Below, one piece after another: positions 1-9,516 of a stretch of DNA of 64,000 bases. Both the position numbers and the translations under genes were made by a program. The stretch covers positions 124,001-188,000 of the forward strand of contig NZ_FWXU01000006.1 in assembly GCF_900176345.1 (NCBI RefSeq). Direction: 5' to 3'. How positions within the stretch are numbered: position 1 is the first letter of the stretch; each line of letters opens with the position of its first letter. Under the pieces are notes generated by a model. That model saw only the letters and a list, made by a program, of their open reading frames with translations. It had not been told where the DNA came from and did no database searches. This stretch comes from Rhizobium sp. RU36D. Its GTDB lineage: Bacteria; Pseudomonadota; Alphaproteobacteria; Rhizobiales; Rhizobiaceae.

Positions 1-371
1 TCGCCCACATTGAGTGCGATCTCAAGCTGGTCCTGATAAAAATCACGGAAGTTGAAGGGCGTATCGTCTGTCACGGCGGAGAGGTCGACTATCCGACCCT
101 GCTGATCAATCGCCTGCATCGGCAGTTCGGCAGATAGCTGGCGATAGGTATCCTGATCGATCGCCCCGTTTTCGAAGCCGTGCAAGGCGCGTTCGCGCAA
201 TTGACGTGGTGTAATGGCACCGTATCCGGTGACCACTTCCTCGAACTTTTCGGTCGCGCTATCATTTCCGACAAGGGAAGACGTCTGGGAATAGGACGTC
301 TGGTCGCGCTGGCTCTTGTTTTCGTTTTTGTATAAGAAATTCCCAATGGAACGCAGAGAATATATTTCCAT
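1..371 (-). CDS. Hypothetical protein, N-terminal part (runs off left edge)
   Basis: On the minus strand an open frame starts at ATG 371-369 and stays open for 123 codons to the left edge, so the C-terminus and stop lie outside the window. A good Shine-Dalgarno (GGAGG) sits upstream of the ATG on the minus strand. The protein begins MEIYSLRSIGNFLYKNENK, followed by a polar Ser/Gln-rich stretch and then a more regular part (ITPRQLRERALHGFENG...). No signal peptide or known domain is recognised. It is divergent from the M3 peptidase gene, with about 200 bp between the starts. Function unknown; the reading frame is supported by the RBS and by amino-acid composition. Confidence 0.6.
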   Translation of the reverse strand, partial: MEIYSLRSIGNFLYKNENKSQRDQTSYSQTSSLVGNDSATEKFEEVVTGYGAITPRQLRERALHGFENGAIDQDTYRQLSAELPMQAIDQQGRIVDLSAVTDDTPFNFRDFYQDQLEIALNVG

Positions 372-577
372 GAAGGATATCCTCCGATTGATCGGCAGTT
401 GAGAAAGCCTATCTTTGGCCGGAGATTAGCGTCAATCGTTAACGAAACGTCAAAGTTCAAATATTGGTGTTATCCACCAGTTTTGTTGGAATTAACGAGG
501 CTCAGCTACACCGCTTGATAACTAACTTTCAGTCTATCTCCGCCTGACACATAACAGTTTTACAATAAGGAATGCCG

Positions 578-2641
578 ATGTCGTCGAATTCACATGTCAA
601 TCCCGCTTTGGTCGAGTGGAGTGGCGTCCATGGTCTGCCGCGATTTGAGGCCGTTCACGATGACGATTTCGCGGCGGCCTTCGATGCAGCGCTGGCCGAG
701 CATGATCGGGAGATCGATGCCATCGCCGGTGATTCGCAGGCGCCAAGCTTCAGCAACACGATCATTGCTCTGGAGATAGCCGGTGACAGCCTGTCGCGGG
801 TATCGTCCTTGTTCTGGAACCGGGCGGGCGCCCATACCAACGAGACTATCCAGGCGCTGGAGCGGGACATCGCGCCCAAGATGTCGCGTCACTACTCGAA
901 GATCGGCATGAATGCCGCACTGTTTGCGCGGATCGATGCGCTTTGGGAAAAGCGCGACACCCTGGGCCTGACCGGCGAGGAAATGCGGGTCCTGGAGCGG
1001 CATTGGAAGGGTTTCGTCAAATCGGGCGCGAAACTGCCGCGCGAACAGCAGGAGCGGCTGGCTGGCATCAATGAGCGTCTGGCGAGTCTTGGTGCGAAGT
1101 TCGGCCAGAACGTACTGGCCGACGAAAAGTCCTGGACGCTGCCGCTGGCGACCGAAGCCGATCTTGAGGGTATCCCCGCGTTTCTGCGCGATGCCATGGC
1201 ATCGGCGGCGGCCGAACGAAAGGTCCATGCGCCTTACGCCGTCACGCTGTCGCGGTCGATCATCGAGCCTTTCCTGACATTCTCAAGCCGCAGGGACCTG
1301 CGCGAGCAGGCGTTCCGCGCCTGGGTGGCGCGCGGTGCCAATGGCGGGGAGACGGATAATCGCGACATCGTCAAGGAGACGCTGGCGCTGCGTGCGGAGA
1401 AGGCTGCGTTGCTGGGTTATGCCAATTATGCTGCCTACAAGCTCGACAATACCATGGCCAAGACGCCAGAGGCGGTGAATGGCCTTCTGCGAAAGGTCTG
1501 GGACAAGGCTCTTGCTCGCGCCCAAGACGAGGAGCAGGAACTGGCGCAATTGATCGCCGAGGAAGGCCGTAACCATGAGGTTCTGCCCTGGGATTGGCGT
1601 CACTATGCGGAAAAGCTGCGCAGCCGGAAGTTCAACTTCTCCGAGGCGGAGTTGAAGCCCTATCTCCAGTTGGAGAAGATCATTGCCGCCTGCTTCGATG
1701 TGGCATCGCGCTTGTTCGGCATCACGGCCGTGGAACTGCCTGATGTGGCGGCTTATCATCCCGATGCGCGGGTATTCGAGATCCGGGATCGCGACGGGCG
1801 GCTGGTGGCGATGTTCATCGGCGATTACTTCGCCCGGGCGTCCAAGCGGTCTGGCGCCTGGATGAGTTCGTTCCAGTCGCAGCACAAGCTCAAGCTGAAG
1901 AATGGCGCGGATGGCGAAATCCCCTTTGTCTACAATGTCTGCAACTTCGCCAAGCCCGAGGAGGGCAAGCCCGCGCTGCTGTCGCTCGATGATGCCCGCA
2001 CCCTGTTCCACGAATTCGGACACGCGCTGCATGGCATGCTGTCCAACGTGACCTACCCGTCGGTCTCGGGAACCGGCGTATCGCGCGATTTCGTGGAGTT
2101 GCCGTCCCAGCTCTACGAGCACTGGCTGACGGTGCCCGAGATTCTGAAGCAGTATGCCGTTCATTTCGAAACCGGCGAGCCGATCCCGCAGGCGCTGCTG
2201 GACAAGGTTCTCGCCGCGCGAAACTTCAATTCCGGTTTTGCCACGGTCGAGTTTACCGCCTCGGCGCTGGTGGACATGGCCTTCCATACCGCCGATGCAG
2301 TGGAAGACCCGATGGCCGTGCAGGACAAGGTGCTGGCCGAGATCGGCCTGCCGCAGTCCATCGTCATGCGTCATGCAACGCCGCACTTCCAGCATGTCTT
2401 TGCCGGCGACGGCTACTCCGCAGGCTACTACTCCTACATGTGGTCTGAAGTGCTGGATGCCGACGCGTTCGCTGCTTTCCAGGAAAAGGGCAGCGCCTTC
2501 GACGGCGAGACGGCCCGGAAGCTGCGCGACAATATCTATTCGGTGGGCGGCTCCATCGATCCGGAAGAGGCTTACCTGGCGTTTCGCGGCAAGATGCCGA
2601 GCCCGGATGCCATGCTGGCCAAGAAGGGTCTCGCAGCCTGA
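578..2641 (+). CDS. M3 family oligopeptidase / peptidyl-dipeptidase
   Basis: Cytoplasmic zinc metallopeptidase of family M3 (oligopeptidase A / dipeptidyl carboxypeptidase type), degrading short peptides. With the start at 578 the protein is 687 residues, normal for the family. The HEXXH zinc motif (HEFGH) lies at residues 478-482, with a likely third ligand Glu507 in FVELPSQ. Two in-frame ATGs exist, at 572 and 578; AAGGA at 567-571 directly abuts the first and is 6 nt from the second, so 578 is preferred. A strong hairpin follows the stop. PrlC/OpdA and Dcp cannot be separated by eye, so no symbol is given. Confidence 0.93.
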   Translation: MSSNSHVNPALVEWSGVHGLPRFEAVHDDDFAAAFDAALAEHDREIDAIAGDSQAPSFSNTIIALEIAGDSLSRVSSLFWNRAGAHTNETIQALERDIAPKMSRHYSKIGMNAALFARIDALWEKRDTLGLTGEEMRVLERHWKGFVKSGAKLPREQQERLAGINERLASLGAKFGQNVLADEKSWTLPLATEADLEGIPAFLRDAMASAAAERKVHAPYAVTLSRSIIEPFLTFSSRRDLREQAFRAWVARGANGGETDNRDIVKETLALRAEKAALLGYANYAAYKLDNTMAKTPEAVNGLLRKVWDKALARAQDEEQELAQLIAEEGRNHEVLPWDWRHYAEKLRSRKFNFSEAELKPYLQLEKIIAACFDVASRLFGITAVELPDVAAYHPDARVFEIRDRDGRLVAMFIGDYFARASKRSGAWMSSFQSQHKLKLKNGADGEIPFVYNVCNFAKPEEGKPALLSLDDARTLFHEFGHALHGMLSNVTYPSVSGTGVSRDFVELPSQLYEHWLTVPEILKQYAVHFETGEPIPQALLDKVLAARNFNSGFATVEFTASALVDMAFHTADAVEDPMAVQDKVLAEIGLPQSIVMRHATPHFQHVFAGDGYSAGYYSYMWSEVLDADAFAAFQEKGSAFDGETARKLRDNIYSVGGSIDPEEAYLAFRGKMPSPDAMLAKKGLAA

Positions 2642-2669
2642 AAGCGCGTGCAATGCGATAAATTCGGCG

Positions 2670-2703
2670 CCGCCGGTAACCATTGATTGGTTGCCGGCGG
2701 TTT
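2670..2703 (+). terminator. Hairpin terminator after the M3 peptidase gene
   Basis: Arms CCGCCGG at 2670-2676 and CCGGCGG at 2694-2700, extended by AACCA/TGGTT, with a 5-nt loop and a short run TTTG. Lies 28 nt after the stop and about 100 nt before typA. The U-tract is weak, so termination may be partial. Confidence 0.55.
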
Positions 2704-2798
2704 GCCCTCTTTCGCAAATGCAAAAAACAAGGTATGAGCGCCGCAAAGTAAATCGGCGCCTCCTCCCATGTGCGCCCCAGCTATCAGAGATCATTGTC

Positions 2799-4622
2799 AT
2801 GAAAATGCGCAACATCGCGATTATCGCGCACGTCGACCATGGAAAAACGACCCTAGTGGACGAGCTTCTCAAGCAGTCCGGTTCTTTCCGTGAAAACCAG
2901 CGTACCGCTGAACGCATGATGGATAGCAACGATCTCGAAAAGGAACGTGGCATCACCATTCTCGCCAAGGCGACGTCGATCGAGTGGAAGGGTCATCGTA
3001 TCAACATCGTCGATACGCCCGGCCACGCCGACTTCGGTGGCGAAGTCGAGCGTATCCTGTCGATGGTGGATGGCGCGATCGTTCTGGTCGATAGCTCGGA
3101 AGGCCCAATGCCGCAGACCAAGTTCGTGGTCGGCAAGGCGCTGAAGGTTGGCCTTCGCCCGATCGTGGCGATCAACAAGATCGACCGTCCCGATGGCCGT
3201 CATGAAGAAGTCATCAACGAAGTCTTCGACCTCTTCGCCAATCTCGACGCAACCGACGAGCAGCTCGACTTCCCGATCCTCTACGGTTCGGGCCGTGATG
3301 GCTGGATGAACGTCAATCCGGAAGGTCCGAAGGAACAGGGCCTTGCCCCGCTTCTCGACCTGGTTCTCGAGCACGTGCCGGCACCCACCGTTGAAGAAGG
3401 TCCGTTCCGCATGATCGGGACGATCCTCGAGGCAAACCCCTTCCTCGGCCGCATTATCACTGGTCGTATTGCCTCCGGCTCGATCAAGCCGAACCAGTCG
3501 GTCAAGGTGCTTGGCCAGGACGGCAAGACCATCGAAACCGGCCGTATCTCCAAGATCCTCGCTTTCCGCGGCATCGAGCGCACGGCCATTGAAGAGGCGC
3601 ATGCAGGCGACATCGTCGCCATCGCCGGCCTTTCCAAGGGCACTGTTGCCGACACCTTCTGCGATCCCTCCGTTACCGAGGCGATGAAGGCCCAGCCGAT
3701 CGACCCGCCGACCGTCACCATGTCGTTCATCGTCAATGACAGCCCGTTGGCCGGCACCGAAGGCGACAAGGTCACGAGCCGCGTTATCCGCGACCGCCTG
3801 CTGAAGGAAGCCGAAGGCAATGTTGCGCTGAAGATCGAGGAAGCAGAAGGCAAGGATTCGTTCTTCGTTTCCGGCCGTGGCGAATTGCAGCTCGCCGTGC
3901 TGATCGAAACCATGCGCCGCGAAGGCTTCGAGCTGGCCGTGTCCCGTCCGCGCGTCGTCATGCACAATGACGAGAACGGCAACCTGATGGAGCCGATCGA
4001 AGAAGTCGTGATCGACGTCGATGAGGAACATTCCGGCGTGGTCGTTCAGAAGATGTCCGAGCGCAAGGCTGAGATGACGGAACTGCGTCCTTCGGGCGGC
4101 AACCGCGTTCGCCTCAAGTTCCTGGCCCCGACCCGTGGCCTGATCGGCTACCAGTCTGAACTGCTGACGGATACGCGCGGCACGGCGATCATGAACCGCC
4201 TGTTCCACGACTACCAGCCCTACAAGGGCCCGATCAACGGCCGCGTCAACGGCGTGCTGCTGTCGAACGGCTCGGGCGAGGCCGTTGCCTATGCCATGTT
4301 CAACCTCGAAGACCGCGGCCCGATGATCATCGAGCCGGGCGAAAAGGTCTATCAGGGCATGATCATCGGTATCCATACCCGTGACAACGACCTCGAAGTC
4401 AACGTTCTCAAGGGCAAGCAGCTGACCAACATCCGGGCTGCCGGCAAGGATGAAGCCGTGAAGCTGACCCCGCCGATCCGCATGACGCTGGACCGCGCGC
4501 TGTCTTGGATCCAGGATGACGAGCTGATGGAAGTCACGCCGAAGTCGATCCGGCTGCGCAAGATGTTCCTCGATGCCAACGACCGCAAGCGGTTCGAGAA
4601 GCAGCGGGCCGCGCAGGGATAA
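2799..4622 (+). CDS. typA: Ribosome-associated GTPase TypA/BipA
   Basis: Translational GTPase related to EF-G that binds ribosomes and supports 50S assembly and stress or low-temperature growth. The protein is 607 residues, the usual length. The G1 P-loop AHVDHGKTT is near residue 10, with the switch region [22 protein letters not shown] (G3) and NKIDRPD (G4), followed by domain II and the EF-G-like C-terminal domains including the TypA-specific part. The frame is open far upstream (to 2154, over the peptidase gene), but homologous sequence begins at [16 protein letters not shown], so ATG 2799 is used; ATG 2805 is an alternative. A perfect terminator follows. Confidence 0.97.
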   Translation: MKMRNIAIIAHVDHGKTTLVDELLKQSGSFRENQRTAERMMDSNDLEKERGITILAKATSIEWKGHRINIVDTPGHADFGGEVERILSMVDGAIVLVDSSEGPMPQTKFVVGKALKVGLRPIVAINKIDRPDGRHEEVINEVFDLFANLDATDEQLDFPILYGSGRDGWMNVNPEGPKEQGLAPLLDLVLEHVPAPTVEEGPFRMIGTILEANPFLGRIITGRIASGSIKPNQSVKVLGQDGKTIETGRISKILAFRGIERTAIEEAHAGDIVAIAGLSKGTVADTFCDPSVTEAMKAQPIDPPTVTMSFIVNDSPLAGTEGDKVTSRVIRDRLLKEAEGNVALKIEEAEGKDSFFVSGRGELQLAVLIETMRREGFELAVSRPRVVMHNDENGNLMEPIEEVVIDVDEEHSGVVVQKMSERKAEMTELRPSGGNRVRLKFLAPTRGLIGYQSELLTDTRGTAIMNRLFHDYQPYKGPINGRVNGVLLSNGSGEAVAYAMFNLEDRGPMIIEPGEKVYQGMIIGIHTRDNDLEVNVLKGKQLTNIRAAGKDEAVKLTPPIRMTLDRALSWIQDDELMEVTPKSIRLRKMFLDANDRKRFEKQRAAQG

Positions 4623-4651
4623 GCCCTGGGAATTTCGCTTGATACCTATTC

Positions 4652-4683
4652 AATGCCCCGGTCTTGCGATCGGGGCATTTTTG
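4652..4683 (+). terminator. Rho-independent terminator of typA
   Basis: Perfect 9-bp stem AATGCCCCG (4652-4660) / CGGGGCATT (4671-4679) with a 10-nt loop, followed by TTTTT. It starts 30 nt after the typA stop. Confidence 0.85.
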
Positions 4684-4829
4684 TTGTGGCCCATGTGCCG
4701 CGCGGCCTTGCGGCAAACCTTAAAGATGCGTTAAATTTCTTGCCAAGGTCCAGCGGATGGATCGAGGACGGAGCAGCTTTTGGCATGATGCCTGGGGCTA
4801 GCCCGCGCCGACGGGGCAAGAGAAGCGTT

Positions 4830-5339
4830 ATGAAGACGTTGTCAATCGATGTCCGCCCTGCGGAACAGCAGGACGCGCGGGCTATTTCAGAGGCGCATCG
4901 CCTATCCTGGCAATCGGCCTATGCCGGTCTCATTCCGCACAAGCCTTTGACGAAGATGATCGAGCGTCGCGGAGAAACCTGGTGGCGCAAGGCGACCGTT
5001 GGACCTGCGACGGTGATGGTTGTCGATGTGGCCGGCGTCATCGCGGGTTACGCAACCATGGGCCTGAACCGGGCCCGTGCCCTGCCGCAGGAAGGCGAGA
5101 TCTACGAGATTTATCTGCGGCCGGAATATCAGGGCATTGGCCTTGGCTATGTTCTCTTTGGTGAAGCGCGGCGTCTGCTGAAGTCGCTCGGCTGCAATGG
5201 ACTGGCCGTTTGGTGCCTTGAGGACAGCGAGCACGCTGCACAGTTCTTCCGGTCTAATGGCGGCATCGATGCCGTCGAGGGCATGGAGGATTTCGGCGAC
5301 GTGAAGCTCAAGAAGCTTGGTTTCATCTGGGAGCAATAA
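4830..5339 (+). CDS. GNAT family N-acetyltransferase
   Basis: A 169-residue single-domain GNAT acyl-CoA N-acyltransferase. The N-terminal motif VRPAEQQDARAISEAHRLSW and the acetyl-CoA pyrophosphate-binding loop RPEYQGIGLG (motif A, Q-x-x-G-x-G) are clear, followed by a Val-Trp-Cys-Leu strand and the ...AAQFFRSNG helix typical of the C-terminal half. Substrate unknown. The frame is open from 4653, through the typA terminator region, but ATG 4830 starts right before the conserved domain. It is convergent with the secreted protein gene at 5384 and ends at a hairpin. Confidence 0.85.
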   Translation: MKTLSIDVRPAEQQDARAISEAHRLSWQSAYAGLIPHKPLTKMIERRGETWWRKATVGPATVMVVDVAGVIAGYATMGLNRARALPQEGEIYEIYLRPEYQGIGLGYVLFGEARRLLKSLGCNGLAVWCLEDSEHAAQFFRSNGGIDAVEGMEDFGDVKLKKLGFIWEQ

Positions 5340-5344
5340 GGTTT

Positions 5345-5382
5345 GGCGCGGGCATGCCGTTTGGCGCCCGCGCCCTCTTTTT
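5345..5382 (+). terminator. Hairpin terminator between convergent genes
   Basis: Perfect arms GGCGCGGGC (5345-5353) and GCCCGCGCC (5366-5374), then CTCTTTTT. It starts 6 nt after the GNAT stop and lies before the 3' end of the leftward gene at 5384, so it mainly serves the rightward transcript. Confidence 0.7.
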
Positions 5383-5383
5383 C

Positions 5384-6028
5384 CTACTGCTCTACCTCGG
5401 TCTCTGTCTCTTCACCCGGCCAGGAATGGGTTGCATCCGCAGCCTTGTCGCCGCGGCGACCGTGCCATAGCGCTTCTTGCTCCATGCATGCAAAGCTGGT
5501 TGCGTATTTGTCCGCCACCGCGCGGGCCAGTTCGTTGGATTGCGGGTTCGCAAGAGCATCGACATAGCCCACCACGCACCCCATTCTGTCATTCGGCTGG
5601 GCGACGCGGGAAATCACCAGGACCTGACCCAAGGACTTTTCGTCCGGCACGCCATTCTCACCGACATTCTCGATGAACCAGCGCAAGATGGCGGCATAGG
5701 GTTTGCCGGTGCCATCGACGCGCCATTCGATGCGGTTGTTGACGCGATTGAAGGGTTCGAAGGATTCAAATCCCTGCTCCAGGATGTCCTTGCGAATGGG
5801 CCCGTAGAAAACGCTTTGCCGCAGGTCGCCCTCGGAAAAGTGAACCTGATAGCTGCGATAGCCAGTACATGTCAGGACCGCCCCCATGTCGTCCGATGTC
5901 ACGGTCTTGCAGCGGTCCAAATCTAGGTCCGTATAAACGCTATCGGCTGCGGATGCAGGCACGGTCATCATCGCTTGCAAAGCAATGACCGACAAAACCA
6001 AACTTACATGTTCTCGCCGCAAGCTCAT
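5384..6028 (-). CDS. Secreted hypothetical protein
   Basis: 214-residue protein with a Sec signal peptide: MSLRREH followed by a hydrophobic stretch and a VPASAA-D type cleavage region near residue 28. The mature part holds several cysteines (DRCKTV, VLTCTGY, MGCVVGY, SFACMEQ), suggesting periplasmic disulfides, and an acidic C-terminus. A good RBS (GGGAG) precedes ATG 6028. The gene is single, leftward, convergent with the GNAT gene and divergent from ppa. No family is recognised and no function is offered. Confidence 0.75.
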   Translation of the reverse strand: MSLRREHVSLVLSVIALQAMMTVPASAADSVYTDLDLDRCKTVTSDDMGAVLTCTGYRSYQVHFSEGDLRQSVFYGPIRKDILEQGFESFEPFNRVNNRIEWRVDGTGKPYAAILRWFIENVGENGVPDEKSLGQVLVISRVAQPNDRMGCVVGYVDALANPQSNELARAVADKYATSFACMEQEALWHGRRGDKAADATHSWPGEETETEVEQ

Positions 6029-6225
6029 CCCAACTCCCTCGATCCGCTTCGCGCCTTTTCATAGCACAGCCAAATAACAATTTCTGCCGGGGTTCGATCA
6101 CCAAATATAGCGGCCTGTCACAGTAACCAAATGCTGCGATTCTATCGGGCTAGCCGAAAGCCGTGTTGCAATGCGCAAGAAATCCCATTACCAAGCGCCA
6201 GAAATCAAACCTCATGGGGTAGAAC

Positions 6226-6759
6226 ATGCGTATCGATGCAATTGCCATTGGTAAAAATCCGCCTGAAGACGTGAATGTCATCGTCGAAGTTCCGGTAGGC
6301 GGCCACCCCATCAAGTACGAGATGGACAAGGATGCCGGCGCACTGGTCGTCGACCGCTTCCTCTATACGCCGATGACCTATCCGGGGAACTACGGCTTCG
6401 TGCCCCACACGCTGTCGGAAGATGGCGATCCGGTCGATGTGCTGATCTGCAACACCCGTCCGCTGGTGCCCGGTTGCGTCATCGCCGTCCGTCCGATCGG
6501 CGTCATGATCATGGAAGACGATGGCGGCAAGGACGAGAAGATCCTGGCCGTGCCGGTTCCGAAGCTCACCCAGCGCTACGACAAGATCCACAACTACACC
6601 GACCTGCCTGAGATCACGTTGAAGCAGATCGAGCACTTCTTCGAGCACTACAAGGATCTCGAGCCCGGCAAGTGGGTCAAGATCGGCGGATGGCAGGATG
6701 TCACCGTCGCCAAGCGCCTGATCGTTGAAGCCATCGAGCGCTACAAGGCCAAGAAGTAA
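6226..6759 (+). CDS. ppa: Inorganic pyrophosphatase (family I)
   Basis: Soluble Mg-dependent pyrophosphatase hydrolysing PPi to two phosphates, which pulls nucleotide and protein synthesis forward. 177 residues, full length for bacterial family I. The signature Asp cluster DGDPVDVL sits near residue 67, after the NYGFVPHT motif. About 200 bp of AT-richer sequence upstream separates it from the divergent secreted gene and should hold its promoter. Its stop is only 2 nt from the stop of the convergent DUF167 gene, so its terminator lies inside that gene (see 6797-6832). Confidence 0.97.
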   Translation: MRIDAIAIGKNPPEDVNVIVEVPVGGHPIKYEMDKDAGALVVDRFLYTPMTYPGNYGFVPHTLSEDGDPVDVLICNTRPLVPGCVIAVRPIGVMIMEDDGGKDEKILAVPVPKLTQRYDKIHNYTDLPEITLKQIEHFFEHYKDLEPGKWVKIGGWQDVTVAKRLIVEAIERYKAKK

Positions 6760-6761
6760 CG

Positions 6762-7076
6762 CTAGCCGCCGGCCAAGACATCAAGTCTATTTGACAAATC
6801 CTCCGGGTCGCCAGCGATCCGGAGGATTTTTTGTCTCGAGGTGTCGCCCGAAATTATCTGTATCGAGGATTTTGGCGTGCCGAGGGTCTTGGCGAGAAGC
6901 TCGATCAGAGCCTTGTTGGCCTTGCCCTTTTCGGGAACGGCGGAGACACGCACCTTGAGGTGGATCTCCCCCGCGGCATTGGTTTCAACGCCGTCAATAG
7001 CATTGCGTCCGCCTGAAGGCGTCAGGCGGACGGCCAGTCTGATGTGATCGCGATGGACGATGAAGGCCTTGCTCAA
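6762..7076 (-). CDS. DUF167 / YggU family protein
   Basis: 104-residue small conserved protein of the DUF167 (YggU) family; the family motif region [20 protein letters not shown] and the [10 protein letters not shown] segment are present. The molecular role of the family is unknown. The start is taken as TTG 7076-7074, which overlaps the TGA stop of the yggT-family gene (TTGA), implying translational coupling. The same frame is open up to 7508, but that part lies over the yggT-family gene and lacks homology. The yggT-DUF167 pairing is widely conserved, supporting the call. Confidence 0.85.
   Translation of the reverse strand: MSKAFIVHRDHIRLAVRLTPSGGRNAIDGVETNAAGEIHLKVRVSAVPEKGKANKALIELLAKTLGTPKSSIQIISGDTSRQKILRIAGDPEDLSNRLDVLAGG
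6797..6832 (+). terminator. Rho-independent terminator of ppa inside the convergent gene
   Basis: Perfect 10-bp stem AATCCTCCGG (6797-6806) / CCGGAGGATT (6819-6828) with a 12-nt loop, and six T in a row (6827-6832). It reads rightward and starts 38 nt after the ppa stop, but the DNA is also the last 70 bp of the DUF167 coding region on the other strand. Confidence 0.8.
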
Positions 7077-7387
7077 GACACCAGTGACAGCAGTGCCGGC
7101 TGAATCGGGTTCGAGATGATCATCTGCAGGAAATAGATGATCAGAATCAGGACGATCGGCGAAATATCGATGCCGCCCAGATCGGGGAGAATACGACGGA
7201 TCGGGCGCAGGACGGGTTCGGTTACGTTGTACACGAACGAGCCGACCGAGTTGACGAAGCGGTTGCTGGAATTGATGACATTGAAGGCATAGAGCCAGGA
7301 GAAAATGGCGCTGGCAATCAGGATATAGACAAACAGCGATAGCGCCATCTGAATGACTTGGATAAAGGCAAAGACTATTCCGGCCAT
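7073..7387 (-). CDS. YggT family integral membrane protein
   Basis: 104-residue inner membrane protein of the YggT family (CCB3/YggT). Two hydrophobic segments flank a central loop: one near residues 5-30 ([20 protein letters not shown]) and one near 80-98 ([17 protein letters not shown]), with the conserved [13 protein letters not shown] motif between them. The start at 7387 (MAGIVF) has GGAG 6 nt upstream; the frame extends 10 codons further without a better RBS. Role unclear; relatives have been linked to cytochrome assembly in plastids and to osmotic stress in bacteria. Overlaps DUF167 by 4 nt. Confidence 0.88.
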   Translation of the reverse strand: MAGIVFAFIQVIQMALSLFVYILIASAIFSWLYAFNVINSSNRFVNSVGSFVYNVTEPVLRPIRRILPDLGGIDISPIVLILIIYFLQMIISNPIQPALLSLVS

Positions 7388-7531
7388 TGAGCACTCCATT
7401 TCTCGGTTGACAGACATGTAGACATTGGCAACTAAGCGGGCAAGTACTGCGGGCCGGCGGATAACGAATCATGTTTAACGGGCGGCGCGGCCGCACGTTT
7501 TTTGTCATCGCCCCTGTAGGAAAGACCCTCG

Positions 7532-8779
7532 ATGATCATCGCGGCCTCAGGCGATCGGTTTGCCGCATTCCGGCATGCGTCGTATACTAAATTCTTCATC
7601 GCGCGATTTCTTGGCGGTTTTGCCACGCAGATCCTCAGCGTCTCTGTCGGCTGGCAGATGTATGACGAAACCAAGAGCGCCTTTTATCTGGGCCTGATCG
7701 GCCTAGTGCAGTTCCTTCCATCGCTTCTGCTGATCCTTGTCACAGGCTCGGTTGCGGACCGCTACAATCGCCGCGCCATCGTCACGATCTGCATGGCGGT
7801 CAGTGCCGGCTGCGCCGGCGCCATGCTGTTCATCACGCAGACGGACAGCTTCGACCCCACGCTGGTGTTTATCATTCTCACCGTGTTCGGCATCGAGCGG
7901 GCTTTCAATGCGCCGGCCGTGCAATCCTTGGCGCCAAACCTGGTGCCGCCCGCCGACCTGCCCAATGCCGTGGCGTGGAACTCGTCGTCGTGGCAGATCG
8001 CCTCCATCCTGGGTCCTGTCGCTGGTGGCCTTCTCTATGGTTTCAGCCCCGTCATGGCCTATACGGTGTCGTTGGTCTTCTTTGCGGGCGCTGCCATCCT
8101 GGTGCTGCTGGTGAAGAAGCCGCATCAGCGGTCGTCGTCGAAGGCGGTGAGCTGGGGGACGATCCTTGCGGGGTTCCGATTCATCTTCGGCGAAAAGGTG
8201 GTGCTGGGCGCCATTTCGCTCGATCTCTTTGCGGTCTTGCTTGGCGGTGCCGTCGCGCTGATGCCGGTTTTCGCCAGCGATATCCTGACCCTCGGCCCTT
8301 GGGGTCTCGGCCTGCTTCGGGCAGCGCCGGGCATCGGTGCGATCGTGGTGGCGGTCGCGCTAGCGAGCTTCCCCATCCGTCACAATGCCGGCCTGTTCAT
8401 GTTCATCGGCGTTGCCCTGTTTGGCGCGGGAACCATCATGTTCGGCCTGTCCGAGACCGCCTGGATCTCGATTGCTGCGCTTATGCTGATGGGGGCTGCC
8501 GACATGGCGTCGGTCTATGTGCGCGAGACCCTGATCGCGCTCTGGACGCCTGACGAGGTGCGCGGCCGGGTGAATGCCGTCAACATGGTGTTTATCGGCG
8601 CCTCCAACGAACTGGGCGAGTTCCGCGCCGGCACCATGGCCCACCTCATCGGGCCTGTCCCGGCTGTGGTGTTTGGCGGAGCGGGAACGCTGGCCGTGGC
8701 TTTGATCTGGGCGCTCGGTTTCCCGCAATTGCGCAAGATCGACAATCTTGACCTGCCGACGAGCCAGAGCAAGGGCTGA
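7532..8779 (+). CDS. MFS transporter (EntS-like)
   Basis: 415-residue major facilitator superfamily exporter with about 12 hydrophobic segments. The N-terminal half carries the MFS motif-A-like loop TGSVADRYNRR between TM2 and TM3. The sequence start (RHASYTKFFIARFLGGFATQILSVSVGWQMYD) resembles the MFS_3 / enterobactin-exporter EntS group, many of which are drug or siderophore exporters; the substrate here is unknown. It is divergent from the yggT-family gene and convergent with the amidotransferase gene (5-nt gap). Confidence 0.9.
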   Translation: MIIAASGDRFAAFRHASYTKFFIARFLGGFATQILSVSVGWQMYDETKSAFYLGLIGLVQFLPSLLLILVTGSVADRYNRRAIVTICMAVSAGCAGAMLFITQTDSFDPTLVFIILTVFGIERAFNAPAVQSLAPNLVPPADLPNAVAWNSSSWQIASILGPVAGGLLYGFSPVMAYTVSLVFFAGAAILVLLVKKPHQRSSSKAVSWGTILAGFRFIFGEKVVLGAISLDLFAVLLGGAVALMPVFASDILTLGPWGLGLLRAAPGIGAIVVAVALASFPIRHNAGLFMFIGVALFGAGTIMFGLSETAWISIAALMLMGAADMASVYVRETLIALWTPDEVRGRVNAVNMVFIGASNELGEFRAGTMAHLIGPVPAVVFGGAGTLAVALIWALGFPQLRKIDNLDLPTSQSKG

Positions 8780-8784
8780 GCGGC

Positions 8785-9516
8785 TTATTGCGCCGCCTGT
8801 TCTTGCTTTTCGAACACCAGATCCAGGAAATCCGATAGCCATGCCTTGAGCGGGGCGTCGAACAGCATTCGCCCTTCGAGATGAACGCGCCCGACCTGGG
8901 CATTGGGCATGACGAAGCGGTGCGCGCCATGCACGACCCAACGCTGCATCATCGCGCGGGTCAGTTCCGCATGGAACTGCAGCCCCCAGGCGTTCTCGCC
9001 GTAGCGAAAGGCCTGGTTGGGGTAGGTATCGCCGGTGGCCAGAAGTTTGCTTCCGTGCGGCAGGTCAAAGCCTTCGCGGTGAAAGTGGTAGACCATCCTA
9101 GGCCAGTGCATCAGCAGACGGCCATGCTCCGTGGGATGGAGCGGATACCAGCCGATCTCCACCTGACCATCCGGCCTTGGGGCCACCATGCCGCCGAGAT
9201 GACGGACGAGCATCTGCGCGCCGAGACAGATGCCGAGATAGGGGCGGTTCTCCTTGAGCGGCACGTCGAGCCAGTCGATTTCCGTGCGCACGAAAGCATC
9301 GGGATCATTGGCGCTCATCGGACCGCCGAAGACCACGGCGCCGGCATGCTGCTGCAAAGTATCGGGCAAGGATTGGCCGAGCACCGGCCGTCGGATGTCG
9401 AGCGGAAAGCCCTTTGCCTCCAATAGCTGTCCGACGCGACCCGGACTTGACCGTTCCTGATGCAGGACGATCAGGACAGGCCGTTTCCGACTAGGTCGCG
9501 ACGGGTTATGGAGCAT
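8785..9516 (-). CDS. Class I glutamine amidotransferase domain protein
   Basis: 243-residue stand-alone class I GATase (GuaA N-terminal-like). The nucleophile Cys97 in GICLGAQ and the His182-x-Glu184 pair (LQFHAE) complete the catalytic triad, so it should be an active glutaminase or gamma-glutamyl hydrolase-type enzyme. The partner or acceptor is unknown. Start at ATG 9516 is chosen because conserved sequence begins soon after; the frame is open to 9672 over the TerB gene. It overlaps the TerB gene end by 11 nt and is probably cotranscribed with it. Confidence 0.88.
   Translation of the reverse strand: MLHNPSRPSRKRPVLIVLHQERSSPGRVGQLLEAKGFPLDIRRPVLGQSLPDTLQQHAGAVVFGGPMSANDPDAFVRTEIDWLDVPLKENRPYLGICLGAQMLVRHLGGMVAPRPDGQVEIGWYPLHPTEHGRLLMHWPRMVYHFHREGFDLPHGSKLLATGDTYPNQAFRYGENAWGLQFHAELTRAMMQRWVVHGAHRFVMPNAQVGRVHLEGRMLFDAPLKAWLSDFLDLVFEKQEQAAQ

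Noticed and set aside
2154..2798. 215-codon N-terminal extension of typA
   Set aside because: Lies over the peptidase gene in another frame and is Arg/Pro-rich noise; TypA homology begins at 2799.
1283..2968. 561-codon minus-strand frame across the peptidase and typA start
   Set aside because: Overlaps two well-supported genes and their intergenic terminator; no homology visible.
7077..7508. Longer N-terminus for the DUF167 protein
   Set aside because: Covers the yggT-family gene in another frame and adds no family sequence; the TTG at 7076 gives the family length.
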